NCBI RefSeq assembly: GCF_027887165.1
Contig: NC_077228.1
Span: 104,647,260 to 104,711,259, forward strand
Length of the DNA: 64,000 bases
Source: Monodelphis domestica
Lineage: Eukaryota > Chordata > Mammalia > Didelphimorphia > Didelphidae
Reading direction: 5' to 3'
Positions within the stretch are counted from its first letter, which is position 1; the number at the start of each line of letters is the position of its first letter. A model generated the notes under the pieces. The model searched no databases and was not told the DNA's origin. It saw nothing but the letters and a program-made list of their open reading frames with translations. The translations under genes were made by a program, and so were the position numbers. Positions 1 to 36,985 of this stretch are shown here, in pieces.

Positions 1-24576
<24,576 letters not shown>

Positions 24577-24757
24577 GGAAAGGGGTCCAGCTGCCCAAGA
24601 GTTTTGGAGCCCCGCTGCTTTGGATTCAGATTGGATTTGGCTCAGCCAGTGTGGTTGGGTCTCACCTGACTCCCGCTGTGGGGATGGTCTCCACATCCGG
24701 TCCCCAGAAATATGAAGTTGCTGTGGGCTTCTGGAAATAAACACAGATGATCCAAAG
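24577..24757 (+). terminator. PTPRV: PTPRV 3' UTR and polyadenylation signal
   Basis: AATAAA at 24736-24741 within CTGGAAATAAACACAG, followed by a GT-rich GGGTGTATTTTGTC. The cleavage site would be about 24755-24760. Confidence 0.85.
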
Positions 24758-25129
24758 CCACGGCTGGGTGTATTTTGTCACCTGTTCTTCCCCTTTCCTC
24801 TTAGCTCATGTTGGGGCTGGGAGAGGAAATCAGAACCAGGGATTAATCGAGTGAAGAGAATAGGAAGGGTCTACGTTCTTATTTCTAAGTGAAGGGGAAG
24901 AGGGGGGAGCTGGGAAGTGCTGGCGAAATTGGAGATTCCAAATGGGGTTGCTGAAAGGAAGGAATGAGTGGCCACTTGAAGATAGATAACCTTAATAAAA
25001 TTAGTATGGCCTTCCTTGAGGCAATGATTCTAATTCTAATGATTTAGATCAAATGTATCCATACCTGCCCCACCTGGCCCATGACCTTCTGGGATGAGTT
25101 TCACCTTCTATACTGGGACCTTCCTTACG
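24758..25129. other. Intergenic segment after PTPRV, nothing recognised
   Basis: No exon, RNA gene or clear interspersed repeat seen. Confidence 0.5.
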
Positions 25130-25245
25130 TTCTTTTTGTTTTGTTTTATTAACCCTTATTTTCTGTCCATCACTTCTCAGGCAGAAGAGCGGTCAGGACT
25201 AGGCATTAAGTGACTCACAGCTGCTTGGCACCTAGCTGCCCCCCT
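25130..25245 (-). repeat. Degenerate SINE-A copy
   Basis: GTTTTATTAACCCTTATTTT, GGCAGAAGAGCGGTCAGGAC, CACCTAGCTGCCCCCC with the middle deleted. Confidence 0.7.
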
Positions 25246-25614
25246 CTCTGTCAGTGCCTTGCATCTGTGACCCTTGTCTCTGTTGGGCTAGGGAGATAGC
25301 TGCCTGTAGTCACAGTTATAACATCTTTCTTGGAATCTCTGTGGTGGTGAGACTTTAGGACCTGTTGATGTGTCATCATGTCATTTTGGACCTCTGAGTC
25401 CAAAGGATGACAACGACCATGGAAGGAGACATGGAGATTCCCTGCTCTAAGGCTCTGTGGCCACTGGTTACTCAGTGTGAGGAGGTAGAGGCAGAGGGGT
25501 TTGTGACTCCTGGAGATGGACAGATATGTCCCACGACCCCAGTCTGCCTACTCTAGGAAAGGTGCATCCTGGTAGCAAGACTGAATGAGAGGAGAAAAAT
25601 TCTTGGATGGGATA

Positions 25615-26100
25615 TTGAAATCAATCACTCACATTTATCAAACACCTACTATGTGTCAGGCACTCTACTAAGGGGCTGGGAACAGAAGCCAGTCCCCTCA
25701 AGGAACTTACAGTAATTACAAGCAAAGCATGCTCTATCCACAATAAACAGGAAATCATTTATAGAGGAAGTGAAGAGGTGTTAGGAAAAGCTTCTTACAG
25801 AAAGCCAGATTTTGGCAGAGACTTGAAGGAATCCAGGAGGCAGAGATAAAAAGGGAGAGGATTTTAGGCACAGGGGACAGCCAGAAAAAAATACTTGGTG
25901 CCATAGATGGAGCGTCTTATTTTGGAATATTGAAGAGTATGTACATAGGTATAAGGTGTAAGAAGACTAGAAACCTGGGAATGGCGAATTAGAGCTTTGA
26001 ATGCCAAATGGAATATTTTATATTTGCTCCTGGAGGCAATAGGGACCCACTGGAGTTTATTGAATGGGGTGCGGGGGTTAACTTGCACTTTAGGAAGATA
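25615..26100. repeat. Old dispersed repeat, unresolved family
   Basis: Starts with ACATTTATCAAACACCTACT and ATGTGTCAGGCACTCTACTA, and contains GGACCCACTGGAGTTTATTG. The same order of phrases recurs at about 46520-47050, which shows it is a dispersed element and not a gene. Confidence 0.6.
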
Positions 26101-26990
26101 TGTGGCTAGCTTTTTTAGCCTTCTCTTCCAGCAGACTGAGCTAGCCTGTGCACCTTCTTGAGTTCATGGTTCCAAGGGAAGAGGGTGACTTCCTATCCCT
26201 CCTGCCAGTTTATGATCCTCATGATATCCCTTTCCTGAGCCTCTGATTGGAAGACATAAATTTCACTCAGGACAAGCGGTGGGTTTTCCAGAAAACCAGA
26301 GTAATCACGTGGCTTTTAGAATGGCTATACAGAACAGGTACCACATCTCCTAGTATGGTGGACAAAAGGAGGGAGGACTCCACCCATGGCATAAGGGGAG
26401 ATACAATCCAGTGTTTTAGTCCTAAGATGATCTTGCTTTAAAATCAAAAAGTGGTCTTGGGGGCCCAAAAGGGCACAGATTAATATTAATCCTTCACAGT
26501 ACCCCTTCTGAATCAATGGGAGACATATTTGTCTTCTCAATGAATTATTCCACATATATCTATACAGTTCAAGATTTTCTCCCTAGGATGCCTCAGGGCC
26601 CCAAGGTATCATATATTTCATGGAGGGTCTAACTATATTGGATGTTTATTAACATATTAAAAATGATTGATAGATGCATTGACAAGGAGCCATTAGGAGC
26701 ATTTCCCTTTTTGGCTCAAGGGTTTACAATCAAAATAAAATATTAGTGCTTGAAGAAGACTATAAAGGGGTGGTTGATTCAACCCACAGTTCAGTTATAT
26801 CCAAGGTTTATTCAGAGTCTCATGATATATGGCTGAATTCGAGGGATATCTTCTGTTGGTGTCATCTTCCTAGGCCATCTGGATCATGATGGTCCTTACA
26901 GCATTTCCCCCCAACAGATCTGTTTTCCTGATTCAGGTGACTGGCAACATCTTCCCCTAAAGTTGCTTAAAAATAGATCTTAATACAAAG
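26100..26990. other. Intergenic, unassigned AT-rich sequence
   Basis: No splice-supported reading frame and no repeat I could name with confidence. Confidence 0.4.
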
Positions 26991-27570
26991 AATCTATGAA
27001 CCTTTGGATCACTTCACATGATAATCCAGCATGAGAGGACACTAATACATTGTTGGTGGAGCTTCAGATTGATCCAGTCATTTTGGAGACCAATTTGGAA
27101 TTATGCTAGAGAGCTGTAGAGACCAAGTGGTACCATTCCTGGGTCTGTTTCTCAAAAAGGTCAGGGAAGGGGGAAAAGAACCTCTATATTCCAGGATATT
27201 TATGGCTGCTCGATTTGTGGCAGGGAACTGGAGGTAGGGAGGATGTCCATCATTTGGGGAGTGACTGGATGAGATTGTGGTGTATGATTGTGATGGAATG
27301 TTTTTGTGCCATAGGAAACAATGAGCAGGTTAATTTTGGAAGGACTTGAAGAAAACAGTGAAGAGTGGAACCAGGAGAACATTATATCCAACTATAGAAT
27401 TAATATCTGAAGACTAACTTGCGAATGTTCACCTCCAGAGAATGAACTGAAAATATGAAATATACAATCAATCTCTGTCTACACATCTTTTTGTTGGACT
27501 GATACCTTCTATGCTATGGGGAGGAGAGGGAGAGGCTGAGATATCTGGGAATAAGTTCTAAAATTAAACA
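26990..27570 (+). mobile_element. Marsupial LINE (L1-type) 3' region, truncated
   Basis: ACTAATACATTGTTGGTGGA, ATTTATGGCTGCTCGATTTG, GGAACTGGAGGTAGGGAGGA and CCAGGAGAACATTATATCCA in the order of marsupial LINE 3' regions, ending in an A-rich tail. Opposite orientation to the copy at 9930-10680. Confidence 0.62.
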
Positions 27571-27639
27571 AATTTTAAAAATAAAAAGAAATCAAACAAA
27601 TAAACAAAAATTCCAGGCACAAGCTGAAGAGGGCCTGCA

Positions 27640-28340
<701 letters not shown>

Positions 28341-28344
28341 GTCC

Positions 28345-28704
28345 TAAAGACCTAGAGAGAAGGTGCAGAGGGGGAATAGGTATCAAAGGCTACTGAGAGA
28401 TCAAGAAGGATTAGTATTGAGAAAAGGTCACTGGATTTGACAACTAGGAGATCATTGGTAACTAAGGAGGGCAGCCTCAGTGGAGTAAGAAGTTTGGAAG
28501 CCAGTTTGTAGGGGCTTAAGAAGAGAGTAAGAGGAGGGAAAATAGAGGCACCTGTTTGTAGTCAGCCTTTTCAATGATTTGGTCACAAAGGGCTAGAGAG
28601 ATATAGGACAGTGGCAAGACTAGAGGGATCAAATAAGGGTTTTGTTGAGGTCAGGAAAGATGTGGGAGTATTTGTAGGCAGTAAAGAAGAAGCCAGTAAA
28701 CAGA

Positions 28705-28774
<70 letters not shown>

Positions 28775-29650
28775 ATAGTAAGGACAATTTGTTGAAGACA
28801 GGATGAAATGGGGTTGCTTGTACAGATGCTTGGGTTAGCTTTGGAAAGAACAGGGAAGTTTCTTTTTGTAAGACAGGAGTGAAGGATTAAACAGTGGTAG
28901 AAGACATCTGAGTGATGTCTGAGGTGAGGAAATGAAGAGAAGATGGAGGTAATAGTGAGTGACCTCAGTTCTTTCTGTTAAATATGTCAAGGTTTTCAAG
29001 CTGAGAGAGGGAACTATGGGAGGTTTGAGGAGGATGAAAAGGTTCGGAAAAGCCACTGTGGAGGGAAGGATAGTGAGTAGAGAAGGGAGGTATGGTAGGA
29101 CTGCCTAGCAGTTAGGAGGGCATAGTTAAGGTTGTGTAATGTAAATCTATGGTGACTCAGTCAGAAGCATTGTGTGCTTTTCTGCATCTTTGCTTAGTAT
29201 TTGTATAGAAGGGAAGGCAATAAATGATGGGAGGGATCCAAGGGTGAGGCTTGGCAGTCCACAATCAGGGCTATGATAAGGGGGCCAGGGACTCAAGAGG
29301 ACAGTTTAGAGTGGAGATGGGGAAAAGAAAAAAAAATGGTTAGTGCAGTGCCTGAGAGAGCAGAGGGTGGAAGGATTGGAAGTTGCAGTGTGGATGAGGA
29401 ATAGGGTTTGGTATGGGAAGGCACAGGGAGAGGTGGAAAGTTAGCAGATTATGGTCAGATAAAGGGGCTTGGGATTCTTGAACATGGAGGTAGTATATTT
29501 GTGGGAGAGAGCAAGATCAAGGCTGTGATTATCTGTGAGTTGCTGTGTCTTGACGTGAGGTGGAGAGTAGGTCATGGGAAGTTAGTAGATTGAGAAACTA
29601 AGTGGTTTGGGTGTTTGATGGAGTGCCAATATGGATGGTAAAATCCCAAA
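28345..29650. repeat. Old dispersed repeat, unresolved family
   Basis: Contains GGTCACTGGATTTGACAACT and GGAGATCATTGGTAACTAAG, phrases I associate with an old mammal-wide repeat. No intact coding sequence. Confidence 0.4.
28708..28770 (+). repeat. (GT)n(GA)n compound microsatellite
   Basis: About ten GT units, then about twenty GA units without a gap. Confidence 0.97.
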
Positions 29651-29889
29651 GTCTTCATATACTGGATTGGTGAGGAATATGGGGTGGGGAGGGATAATTC
29701 CATAATAAACTGAGAACTCTAACATCCCATATCAATCTACAGATCTCCCTGAAGATGAATGCTTGGCTTCTCTGCCCCAGGGCCTGGCTGCCATCTTGGC
29801 CTTCTTGGCTCCTCATTCCTCCTTTGGTTATTCTGTTCCTGCAGTTCTGGGATGGAAATATGGAGACTGAGTCAGAAAGTGTTAAACAA

Positions 29890-30066
29890 ACAACATGGTG
29901 GAGTTTATGGAATACTGAGTTTGGAGTCATGAAGATCTGGCTTCAGTTCCTGCCTCAGATAGTTAAGTGACTAATTGTGCCTCGGGTTTCCCATCTTTAA
30001 AATGAGGGGGTTGAATTCAATGACTTCTAAGGTCTCTTCTAGCTCTGGACCTATGATCTTGTGATA
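29890..30066 (+). repeat. MIR-type SINE
   Basis: GAGTTTGGAGTCATGAAGAT, TCCTGCCTCAGATAGTTAAG, then TAAAATGAGGGGGTTGAATT and TCTAGCTCTGGACCTATGAT. Confidence 0.65.
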
Positions 30067-30114
30067 AAAACTCTGGGATTTTTCTCTCACTAATACTTCC
30101 TTTTACCTGGTGGG

Positions 30115-30490
30115 GTGGGGTTAGGAGCAGGGGAGCAGTTGGTAGAGCACTGGACCTTGAGTAGAGTTCAAGTTCAGCCTCAGACACTTACTCAGCTGTG
30201 TAACCCTGGTACATCACTTAATCTGCCTCCATTTCTTCAATTACAAAATTGGGATAGGTGGCACGGTGGGTAGAGTGTTAGACCTGAAGTCAGAAAGACC
30301 TGAATTCAAATCTGGATTCAGATACTTCCTAGGTGGGTGACAATGGGCAAGTCACTAAACCCTGTTTTCCTCAGTTTCCTCATCTATAAAATGAGCTGGA
30401 GAAGGAAAAGATATACCACTCCAATACCTTTGCCAAGAAAACTCCAGATGAAGTCTTGAAGAATCCTACAACTGAAACAAATAAACAAAA
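30115..30490 (+). repeat. Partial SINE followed by a full SINE-B copy
   Basis: A partial SINE (to about 30245) precedes a SINE-B: GGTGGCACGGTGGGTAGAGT, CAGTTTCCTCATCTATAAAA, TGAGCTGGAGAAGGAAAAGA, CAAGAAAACTCCAGATG. Confidence 0.8.
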
Positions 30491-30957
30491 TAAAGCAATG
30501 ACCTCTCTCTCCCAATGGTTGTTGTGAGGATCAACAGCTTAGTATGTGTCTGACACATAGTAGGTGCTTAACAGATGTTAGTTTCCTTTCTTCCCTCTCC
30601 TGGGAAGGTAGGATGATTGGTAGCAAAGGATGATGGAGAAGATCAGGGTAGGTTGGAGGCTAGAGTTAATCCCAAAGGAGTAAGAGCAGAGGGGGATTTT
30701 CCATTTCACAGATGATGGGGATGAAGGAGGTTGGTGAGATAGAAAGGCTGGGCCACAGCATAGATAATGTAAGAGATAGTGTTTGTTCACTCTGGTCCTG
30801 ATTATGTTGGAATTTGGGGACACCACTTTTCCTCAAGCCCCACCTGAGCATTGATAAGGAACCAGATTACATTGGAAAGGACCTCCTTCCCCCCTCCACA
30901 CCATCAGCTGGGTCTCAGAGTGTCTCTCACAAAGCCCCTGAAAAGAAGGAGGAAGAG

Positions 30958-31140
30958 CTTGAAAAGCAGCTGGATAGAGAATCATGCCTGGTATTGGGGG
31001 CATGTGAGTTCAAATCTGGCCTCAGACACTTCTGAGCTGACCCTGGCAGGTCACTTAATTCCAGTTGTCTAGATCATGTCAATCTTCTGTCTTCAAATTG
31101 ATACAGATGGAAGGTAAGGGTTTACAAAAAAAAAAGAAAG
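30958..31140 (+). repeat. SINE-A copy
   Basis: GTTCAAATCTGGCCTCAGAC, GGTCACTTAATTCCAGTTGT, GATGGAAGGTAAGGGTTTAC, then a poly-A and GAAA tail. Confidence 0.82.
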
Positions 31141-31689
31141 AAAGAAAAGAAAAACCTACCTATGATCAAACTGAGGAGAGAATGTAGGGGTCTGAGACCC
31201 AGGCTCCTTCTGCCTCCTTTACAGATACCCCTCAGCAACTCCTTGCAAAAACAAAAAGTAAGCAAGCAAGAAAAAAAAAAGAGAAAAAATGATTTCATAA
31301 TTCTTCAAACCAGGTTGTAGGGAAAGACCTGAGCCCCTAGGTGGAGCTCAACCAGCTTTTTTTTGTTATTGTTGTTGGGTTGTTTTTTCCCCCCTTTTCA
31401 GTTTAACTCAACCCAATCTGCTGCAGCTAACTGGCATTTCACTTTGTTTCTCTCTCCTCTAACATTCTCCCAACCCACTGAGACCAGTGAATTTAGGATT
31501 CTCCAAGAGTAAGGAAGGGGAGTCTTGTCTTTAAGTATGTAGTAGGTATTTAATAAATGTTTGTCTCTTCCCCTCCCCTAGGGAAGTAGAATACTGGCAC
31601 AGGTGTGTGTGTGTGGGGGGGGGACAGAGGAAAGAGGTGGCAACAGGAAAAGATTTTCCATTTCCCAGGGAGAGTTGACAGTAGAGCCA

Positions 31690-32070
31690 TTATTTCAGGA
31701 CATTAGAAACTTGGATTTGGAGTCAGAGGACCTGGGTTCAAATCCTGATTCCTCTACTTTTTTTTTTTTACTCAGAACTCACATTATCTTAAGTTGCTTA
31801 ACCCTCTGGACCTCAGTTTCATTATCTGAAAGATGATCAAACCAAATGAGGTTGCCTCTGAGGTCCTTTGCAGGTCTTAAACCTATGATCCTATGGCTAC
31901 TTCTGATTTTGGAGTCATAAGGAAAAAGGCTCTGGGTTCAAAGCCCCTCTACCATTTTCTGTGTGGCTTATGGAAGTTAACTTCCCCAATCTGGACCTCA
32001 GTTTTCTCATATGTAAAGGGAAAGGATTGAATTTAATTACCTCTAGTTCTAAATACAGCATTTGGTATCA
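31690..32070 (+). repeat. Two MIR-type SINEs in tandem
   Basis: First: TTGGATTTGGAGTCAGAGGA to GGTCTTAAACCTATGATCC. Second, from about 31893: TTTTGGAGTCATAAGG to CCTCTAGTTCTAAATACAGC. Both sense. Confidence 0.65.
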
Positions 32071-32204
32071 AAGGTGCCTCCTTTATGAAGGGGGTTCTGT
32101 TCTTGGCCAGCCATAGCCCCATGAAGACTATAGCGTCAACTACGAACTTAGAATGCTAAAAGTGGAAAGGATCCTTGGGATCATCTAGGCCAACTCACTC
32201 ATTC

Positions 32205-32310
32205 GTTTGTTTGATTTCATTTCTTTCTTTTTATTTTAATGTACAAAAATAGATTTTCCCCTCCCTTTCCAAACCATCTATTTTACAAAGTATTAAACAA
32301 ACTTAGGAGA
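32205..32310 (-). repeat. LINE 3'-end fragment
   Basis: TTTTATTTTAATGTACAAAA, then TTTCCCCTCCCTTTCCAAAC; like the fragment near 44695. Confidence 0.4.
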
Positions 32311-33092
32311 GACGTGAACCTTTTCAGGATTGCTCCCATCTAGGGTATCAGGAGAACTTTTCCCTTTCCTCTCCAACTCAATGAATGTGGGCTCAGAGAA
32401 CTTGGATTCCAGTTGCAGCCCTCAGCAGTCCGATCCTCAGTCTTGCCCCTCTCTGGGCTTGAGCTTCCTGTCCCGTGAAATAGACTTCATTGAGACCACA
32501 AGGCAGGCGATCTCCATTTGTATAGATCAACCCTCTGCTGAGAGCCCCGTGCTGGGCACTCCATGAAACAGGTCCAGAAATGGGCCGAGACAGTCTGTCC
32601 ATGGCATCAGCGCCGCAGAGTAGCCGCTTCCTTTTACACTGCTTAGGCGAAGTCATTGGTCCCGAGTCCTTGCCTTCAAGAGCCATCGAAGGTCCCTTCG
32701 AGCTCTGAATAATAACTCTCTGGCCTTGGGCTTTCAGGGCCCCCCTTCTGGGTATCCCTTAGCCCTCCAGTGGGCAGCAGCCGTAGCAGCAGCAACCCAT
32801 CTCCCTGAGGTCCGCGCGTTGCCCTCACCTCCCTGGATTCCCGTCTCCAGACAAGTGCAGGTCGCTGAGATCCTCGGTTTCCTATGCCTTTCCCTTAAGG
32901 TGTTTTTTTTTCTTCTTCTTGGCTTTTTTTCCCCTTTCCCCTTTCTTCAATGAAATTCCTGCCAGCTAGAAAGGCAGGAGGGAGACGGGAGCGAGCCAGA
33001 GAGTAGAAACTTTCCTTGACTCCTCCTCCGCCTGTGTCTCCCTCCCTTGGCAAGCCCAGCCCGTGAAACTCCAGAACGAAGATCACTCAACA

Positions 33093-33110
33093 ATGCCTGC
33101 CCCTCTCTGA
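33093..33110 (+). other. Candidate upstream ORF (MPAPL, stop)
   Basis: ATGCCTGCCCCTCTCTGA lies 205 bases before the LGR6 end of its 5' UTR. It counts as a uORF only if transcription starts upstream of it, which is not shown. Confidence 0.3.
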
Positions 33111-33137
33111 CTGCGCCGTCCCCACGCGCTGCGCCCG

Positions 33138-33163
33138 CCGAGCCGCCGCCGCCGCCGCCGCCG
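33138..33163 (+). repeat. (GCC)n trinucleotide run
   Basis: About seven CCG/GCC units inside the likely LGR6 5' UTR. Confidence 0.9.
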
Positions 33164-33314
33164 AGCTCAGCTCAGCCCGAGGCTGAGCCTGTCGCGACAG
33201 GGAGGGAGACCGCCCGGGATCGGAGGCTGGCTGGGCTGCGGAGAGGGAGAGGGCTTGCAAGGGAACTTTGCCCGCCGTGCCCGTCAGGTGCCCTTCAACC
33301 TGCCGGCCGCCAAG

Positions 33315-33511
33315 ATGCCCACACTGGCCTCGCTCTGGGCTGTGTGGCTCTACGCTGTCGTGTGCCACGCCGGGACCCCCCAGCCGGGGCCAGCGCCTGC
33401 CTGCCCGGCTCCGTGCCACTGCGAGGAGGACCGCATCATGCTGTCGGTAGACTGCTCGGAGCTGGGACTTTCCGCGGTGCCTGGGAACCTGAACCCCCTG
33501 ACGGCGTACCT
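33315..33511 (+). CDS. LGR6: LGR6 exon 1: signal peptide and LRR N-terminal cap
   Basis: ATG in context GCCAAGATGC, open for 65 codons plus two bases to the GTGAGT donor (phase 2). Begins [20 protein letters not shown], a typical signal peptide. The mature start has [18 protein letters not shown], the LRRNT cysteine pattern, and ends [19 protein letters not shown], very close to human LGR6 as I recall it. LGR6 is a leucine-rich-repeat 7TM receptor for R-spondins that enhances Wnt signalling. LGR4 and LGR5 differ in this region. The remaining exons lie beyond the window. The start is preferred because no in-frame ATG lies upstream in the GC-rich leader. Confidence 0.95.
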
Positions 33512-33884
33512 GTGAGTACTGAACTCTCATTTCCTTCCTTTCTCCTTTGGCTCCTCTCCTCCTGCTCTGGGGGCACTGCTGGGCAGCAGCTTGCTCTCAG
33601 CGCCCCATTGCCTGGAGCAGACTCGGTGATGTCCCCTCCATCGTAGAGGTGCACCCGAAGGCATCCTCTCTGGTCCATCCCTCTCTCCAAGTCATTTGCT
33701 GAGCCCCAACAGAACTCTCTACGTCTGCTGGGAGAGATGAGGATGTATGTCCCAAATCCAGTTGGCTTCTCAAGACTGGCACAGTCTAAACTCGAAAAGA
33801 CAAGATGTCCTTGCCCTCCTAAATTTTGATTTCCCAGTTAGCTGGGGTTCAGAGCATTGGCTCTGGTCACCTGGATTCCATGAG

Positions 33885-34045
33885 TTCCCTCTTCAGAGAG
33901 GACGGTGTAGTTAGTGAAAAGGAAAGAGTGCTGGTCTTGGGTTTAGTTCCCACCTTGCAACTTACTACCTGTGGGGCTCTGGGCAAGTCACCTCATCTCT
34001 CTGAGCTTTGGCTTCCCCCTTTACAAAATGGGGAGGTTGGAGCAG
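33885..34045 (+). repeat. MIR
   Basis: AAAGAGTGCTGGTCTTGG, TGGGGCTCTGGGCAAGTCAC, TTACAAAATGGGGAGG: a sense MIR. Confidence 0.75.
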
Positions 34046-34049
34046 AATA

Positions 34050-34940
34050 GGAAGGGGGTATCAGGGAAAACAGCCTAGCTGTAGCTGCCAACAGGTCACG
34101 GGATTCCCATTTAGAGGGGCATAAATAGGCACTGAACCACTATTTTCATTTCTTCAGCATCTGGTTAAGGGGTGGTTGAGGGCAAGACTGCTTGTCTCAA
34201 ATGGGGTGTGATTCTGATGAGTGAAGGGCAAGGTAATATTTCAGTTGTCCAGGGCAAGGCGACAGATTTTTTGGAGTTAAACTGGGATTGATTTAGGGGT
34301 CCCAGGGCTTGGGGCAATGAAGGCATATATTTATTCCTTATTTCCTTGGTAAGGGGTCCCTTAGGGTACCCTCTGATCCTGGCCCTCCCTCTTCTCCCAA
34401 GGGCCTCTCTAATGTTGTGTCCCAGGGGGGAAGCCTCCTCAGAGACATAATTTGTGGCCAGACAAAGAGGTTGAAAACCAGAGAACCATTTTTAGCATCA
34501 GAGTTGGGGTGAGATGGTCTGGGGAAGAGGAGTGTGAAGGAGAGTCTGCTAGGGTAACACCTCAGTCCAGCTGGGCCAGACCGTAAATCCTGGAGAAGAA
34601 AAGGAGTTTGCCCTCAAGTCTCCCTGGTTTTGATTCTGGTTCCTAGTGGTAAGTACAGAAGGGGGAAAGATTGGTTTTATCCAGGAAGGATGTTGGAGGG
34701 ATAAGTGACTAGATTTCTATCCCCCACTCTATACTCTTTCCCAAGTTCTGGGGGAATCACTGTCTTCCCTCCAGGGAGCTCCATTTCTCTCCTTCCAGAG
34801 CAGGTAAAATTGGGAAAGTCCAAAGCTTTGGAAGAAAAAAACTCTTGGAAGACTGGGTATCCTTGACATTGGGGTGTGGCTCTGGCCTTCCTTGGATAGC
34901 TCTTCCCAAATGATAGGGGAAGTGATTATTGGAGTAAATG
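34050..34940. other. LGR6 intron, nothing recognised
   Basis: Mixed-composition sequence without a clear repeat or exon. Confidence 0.4.
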
Positions 34941-34944
34941 TCAT

Positions 34945-35095
34945 GCTTCAGTAGAAGGAGCACTGGCATTGGAGTCAGAAGACCTGGATTCAAATTCCAC
35001 TTTGGATACTTACCTGTACTCTCAGTTTCCTGTGAAATGAGGTGATTAGACTAGATAATCTTGGAGATCTCCTGTAGCTCTAGATCTCTGATCTG
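34945..35095 (+). repeat. MIR-type SINE
   Basis: GGAGCACTGGCATTGGAGTC, GACCTGGATTCAAATTCCAC, TCTCAGTTTCCTGTGAAATG. Confidence 0.75.
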
Positions 35096-35099
35096 ATGA

Positions 35100-36025
35100 T
35101 CAAAAGAGATGCTGCTCCTTCATGCTTCCAGATTGCATTAGCCCCAAGGGCTTTTGAAAGGTCAGTAGAGCTAAGATGTCCATGACGGGCAGTTCCTTGG
35201 AACTGGACAACAGGGAAGATTATCCCAGGCTCTCAAGAGAGGAGTAAATCTATTCCATTGCCTCCTACTTCTTTAGGGAGGGCCTTAGAAAGCTATCCTC
35301 AGCTTTTCCAGCCTGAGTACTGCAGGTTTTGAGATCTCTAAGAGGTCCCAGGTTCAGGCACAAGTCAGTTGTGTTCCTAGCTTCCCATTCTAGGGCTTTT
35401 AGCACCTTTCTTGGAGTGAACATATGGAGTATGTTTTTGGCATCCAGCCTCTTCTCTCTCCCTTAGGTCCATCTGATCATTATTCTGCCCCGAGAAATCG
35501 AACAGCCCAGATGGGCAATACCTCTCCTTCTCAGTAAGAACACCTGGAATGGAAAGCCAACACTTCTACTCTTAGGGACTCAGGATCATTGGGGTGCTTT
35601 TTTCTACCAACTCAAAACAATTTCCCCAGACTCCTCCAAAAGAAGTTAGTCCTTAGTGCTCAGTGAAGTTGGCTTTTTCTGAGCTTTTCCTGGCTGGTCC
35701 CTGTTGACTCTAAGCTGCAGGGCAGACGATCTCAGCTAGCTCCAGGCTGAATCCTAGAGTGGAGTTCTCCCCCAAAGAGATGACAGATTCCAAGGCAGTG
35801 TCTGGAATTTAGCAGGAGCCCTCAGAATCTGGGAGAGAAATGGGACATAGAATTATAGCCGGATGTCTGCTTGGGCTGTGGAAGTATCAGACTGGGAGAA
35901 AAAGATCTTTCTTTGTGTCAGCCCTGGCCAGATGGACAAATAACAGACCATTTACCAAAAGTATTGGTGATAGCAGGGAACAGGGCAAGGTGCAGAAGGG
36001 ATATTCTAGTTTTGTTAAAAGAGGT
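35100..36025. other. LGR6 intron, nothing recognised
   Basis: Repeat-poor; no splice-supported frame. Confidence 0.4.
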
Positions 36026-36029
36026 GGGC

Positions 36030-36175
36030 AGTCTAGAATTTGGAGTGCTGTTAGATTATCTAATCCAACCCCCCATTTTAAAAAAGGAGAAAATTGATGG
36101 TGAAATAATTTCTCAAAGGTCCCTCAGTGGTAGAGTTCAGATTTGAACTCAGGTCTTTTGACTCCAAATCAACTA
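36030..36175 (-). repeat. MIR-type relic
   Basis: TCTAATCCAACCCCCCATTT, then CAGTGGTAGAGTTCAGATTT and GAACTCAGGTCTTTTGACTC. Confidence 0.6.
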
Positions 36176-36274
36176 CTCAAGCATCAACTACATAGGCAAA
36201 GAAGAATTATGGGGGTGGAAACAGAAACATTTTATTCTTTTTTAAATGGTACCCAGAGGGGACATATCCTAAAG

Positions 36275-36535
36275 AAAGCTAGGTGGCACAGTAGATAGAG
36301 TTCTAGGCCTTGAATCAGGAAGATCTGAGTTCAAATCCAGCCACAAGAACTTGCTACTTAAAGCTGTGTGTAAATCATTTAGCTCTGCTTTAGTTTCTCA
36401 ACTGTAAAATGGATATAATAATAGTACCTACCTTCCGGGGTTGTTGTGATGATCAAATAAAGTAATATTTGTAAAACAGCATACATAGTGCCTGGCACAT
36501 AAAAGTAGCTTAACAAATAATAGTTTTCTTCCTTC
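36275..36535 (+). repeat. Full-length CORE-SINE/MIR-type element
   Basis: GCTAGGTGGCACAGTAGATA, GAGTTCAAATCCAGCCACAA, TGGATATAATAATAGTACCT, then GTGCCTGGCACATAAAAGTA. Confidence 0.82.
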
Positions 36536-36589
36536 CATTTTAGCTTTCACATTTGGGTTAAGGCAACTAACACCTACTTGCTGGGAAAT

Positions 36590-36830
36590 TCTACTGTTGT
36601 TCAGTTGTTTCAGATTCTTTGTGACCCATTTGGGGTTTTCATGGCAAAGATACTGGAGTGGTTTGTCATTTCTTTCTCCAACTCATTTTCAGATGAGGAA
36701 ATTAAGGCAGACAGGGTTAAGAGGCTTGCCCAGGGTCACACAGCTATTAGGTGTCTGAGGCTGGATTTGAATTCAGGAAAATGAGTCTTCTTGAGTCCCG
36801 ACTATCCCTCTATCTCCTGATGCTTTAAAC
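36590..36830 (-). repeat. SINE-B copy
   Basis: TGTTGTTCAGTTGTTTCAGA, GGGGTTTTCATGGCAAAGAT, CAGATGAGGAAATTAAGGCA, TGCCCAGGGTCACACAGCTA. Confidence 0.88.
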
Positions 36831-36879
36831 TCTGCAATACGACAGCTCTTAAAGGTCTAGCTCTCAAAGATAAAGATAA

Positions 36880-36985
36880 TTGCTATGAATTGGGATTGTT
36901 TCGTTCATTTTGTTGGTATTGCTAGTGCCTAGCATGGTGCTTGGCACAGAGTAGGTGCTTAATAAATGCTTGTGGCTTGGTTGAG
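36880..36985 (+). repeat. L2 LINE 3' tail
   Basis: GTGCCTAGCATGGTGCTTGG, then GAGTAGGTGCTTAATAAATG. Confidence 0.65.

Larger units (their letters stand above)
33060..33520 (+). promoter_or_regulatory. LGR6: CpG-rich promoter / 5' UTR region of LGR6
   Basis: Marked rise in G+C and CpG (GCGCCCGCCGAGCCGCC, GTCGCGACAGG, CCGCCCGGGATCGG) in an otherwise CpG-poor window. No TATA box seen. The transcription start cannot be fixed from sequence. A (GCC)n run lies at 33138-33163 and a five-codon upstream frame at 33093-33110. Confidence 0.75.

Noticed and set aside
33047..33646. 199-codon frame and a 147-codon antisense frame over LGR6 exon 1
   Set aside because: Shadow frames in a CpG-rich region with few stops; the LGR6 frame explains the conservation.
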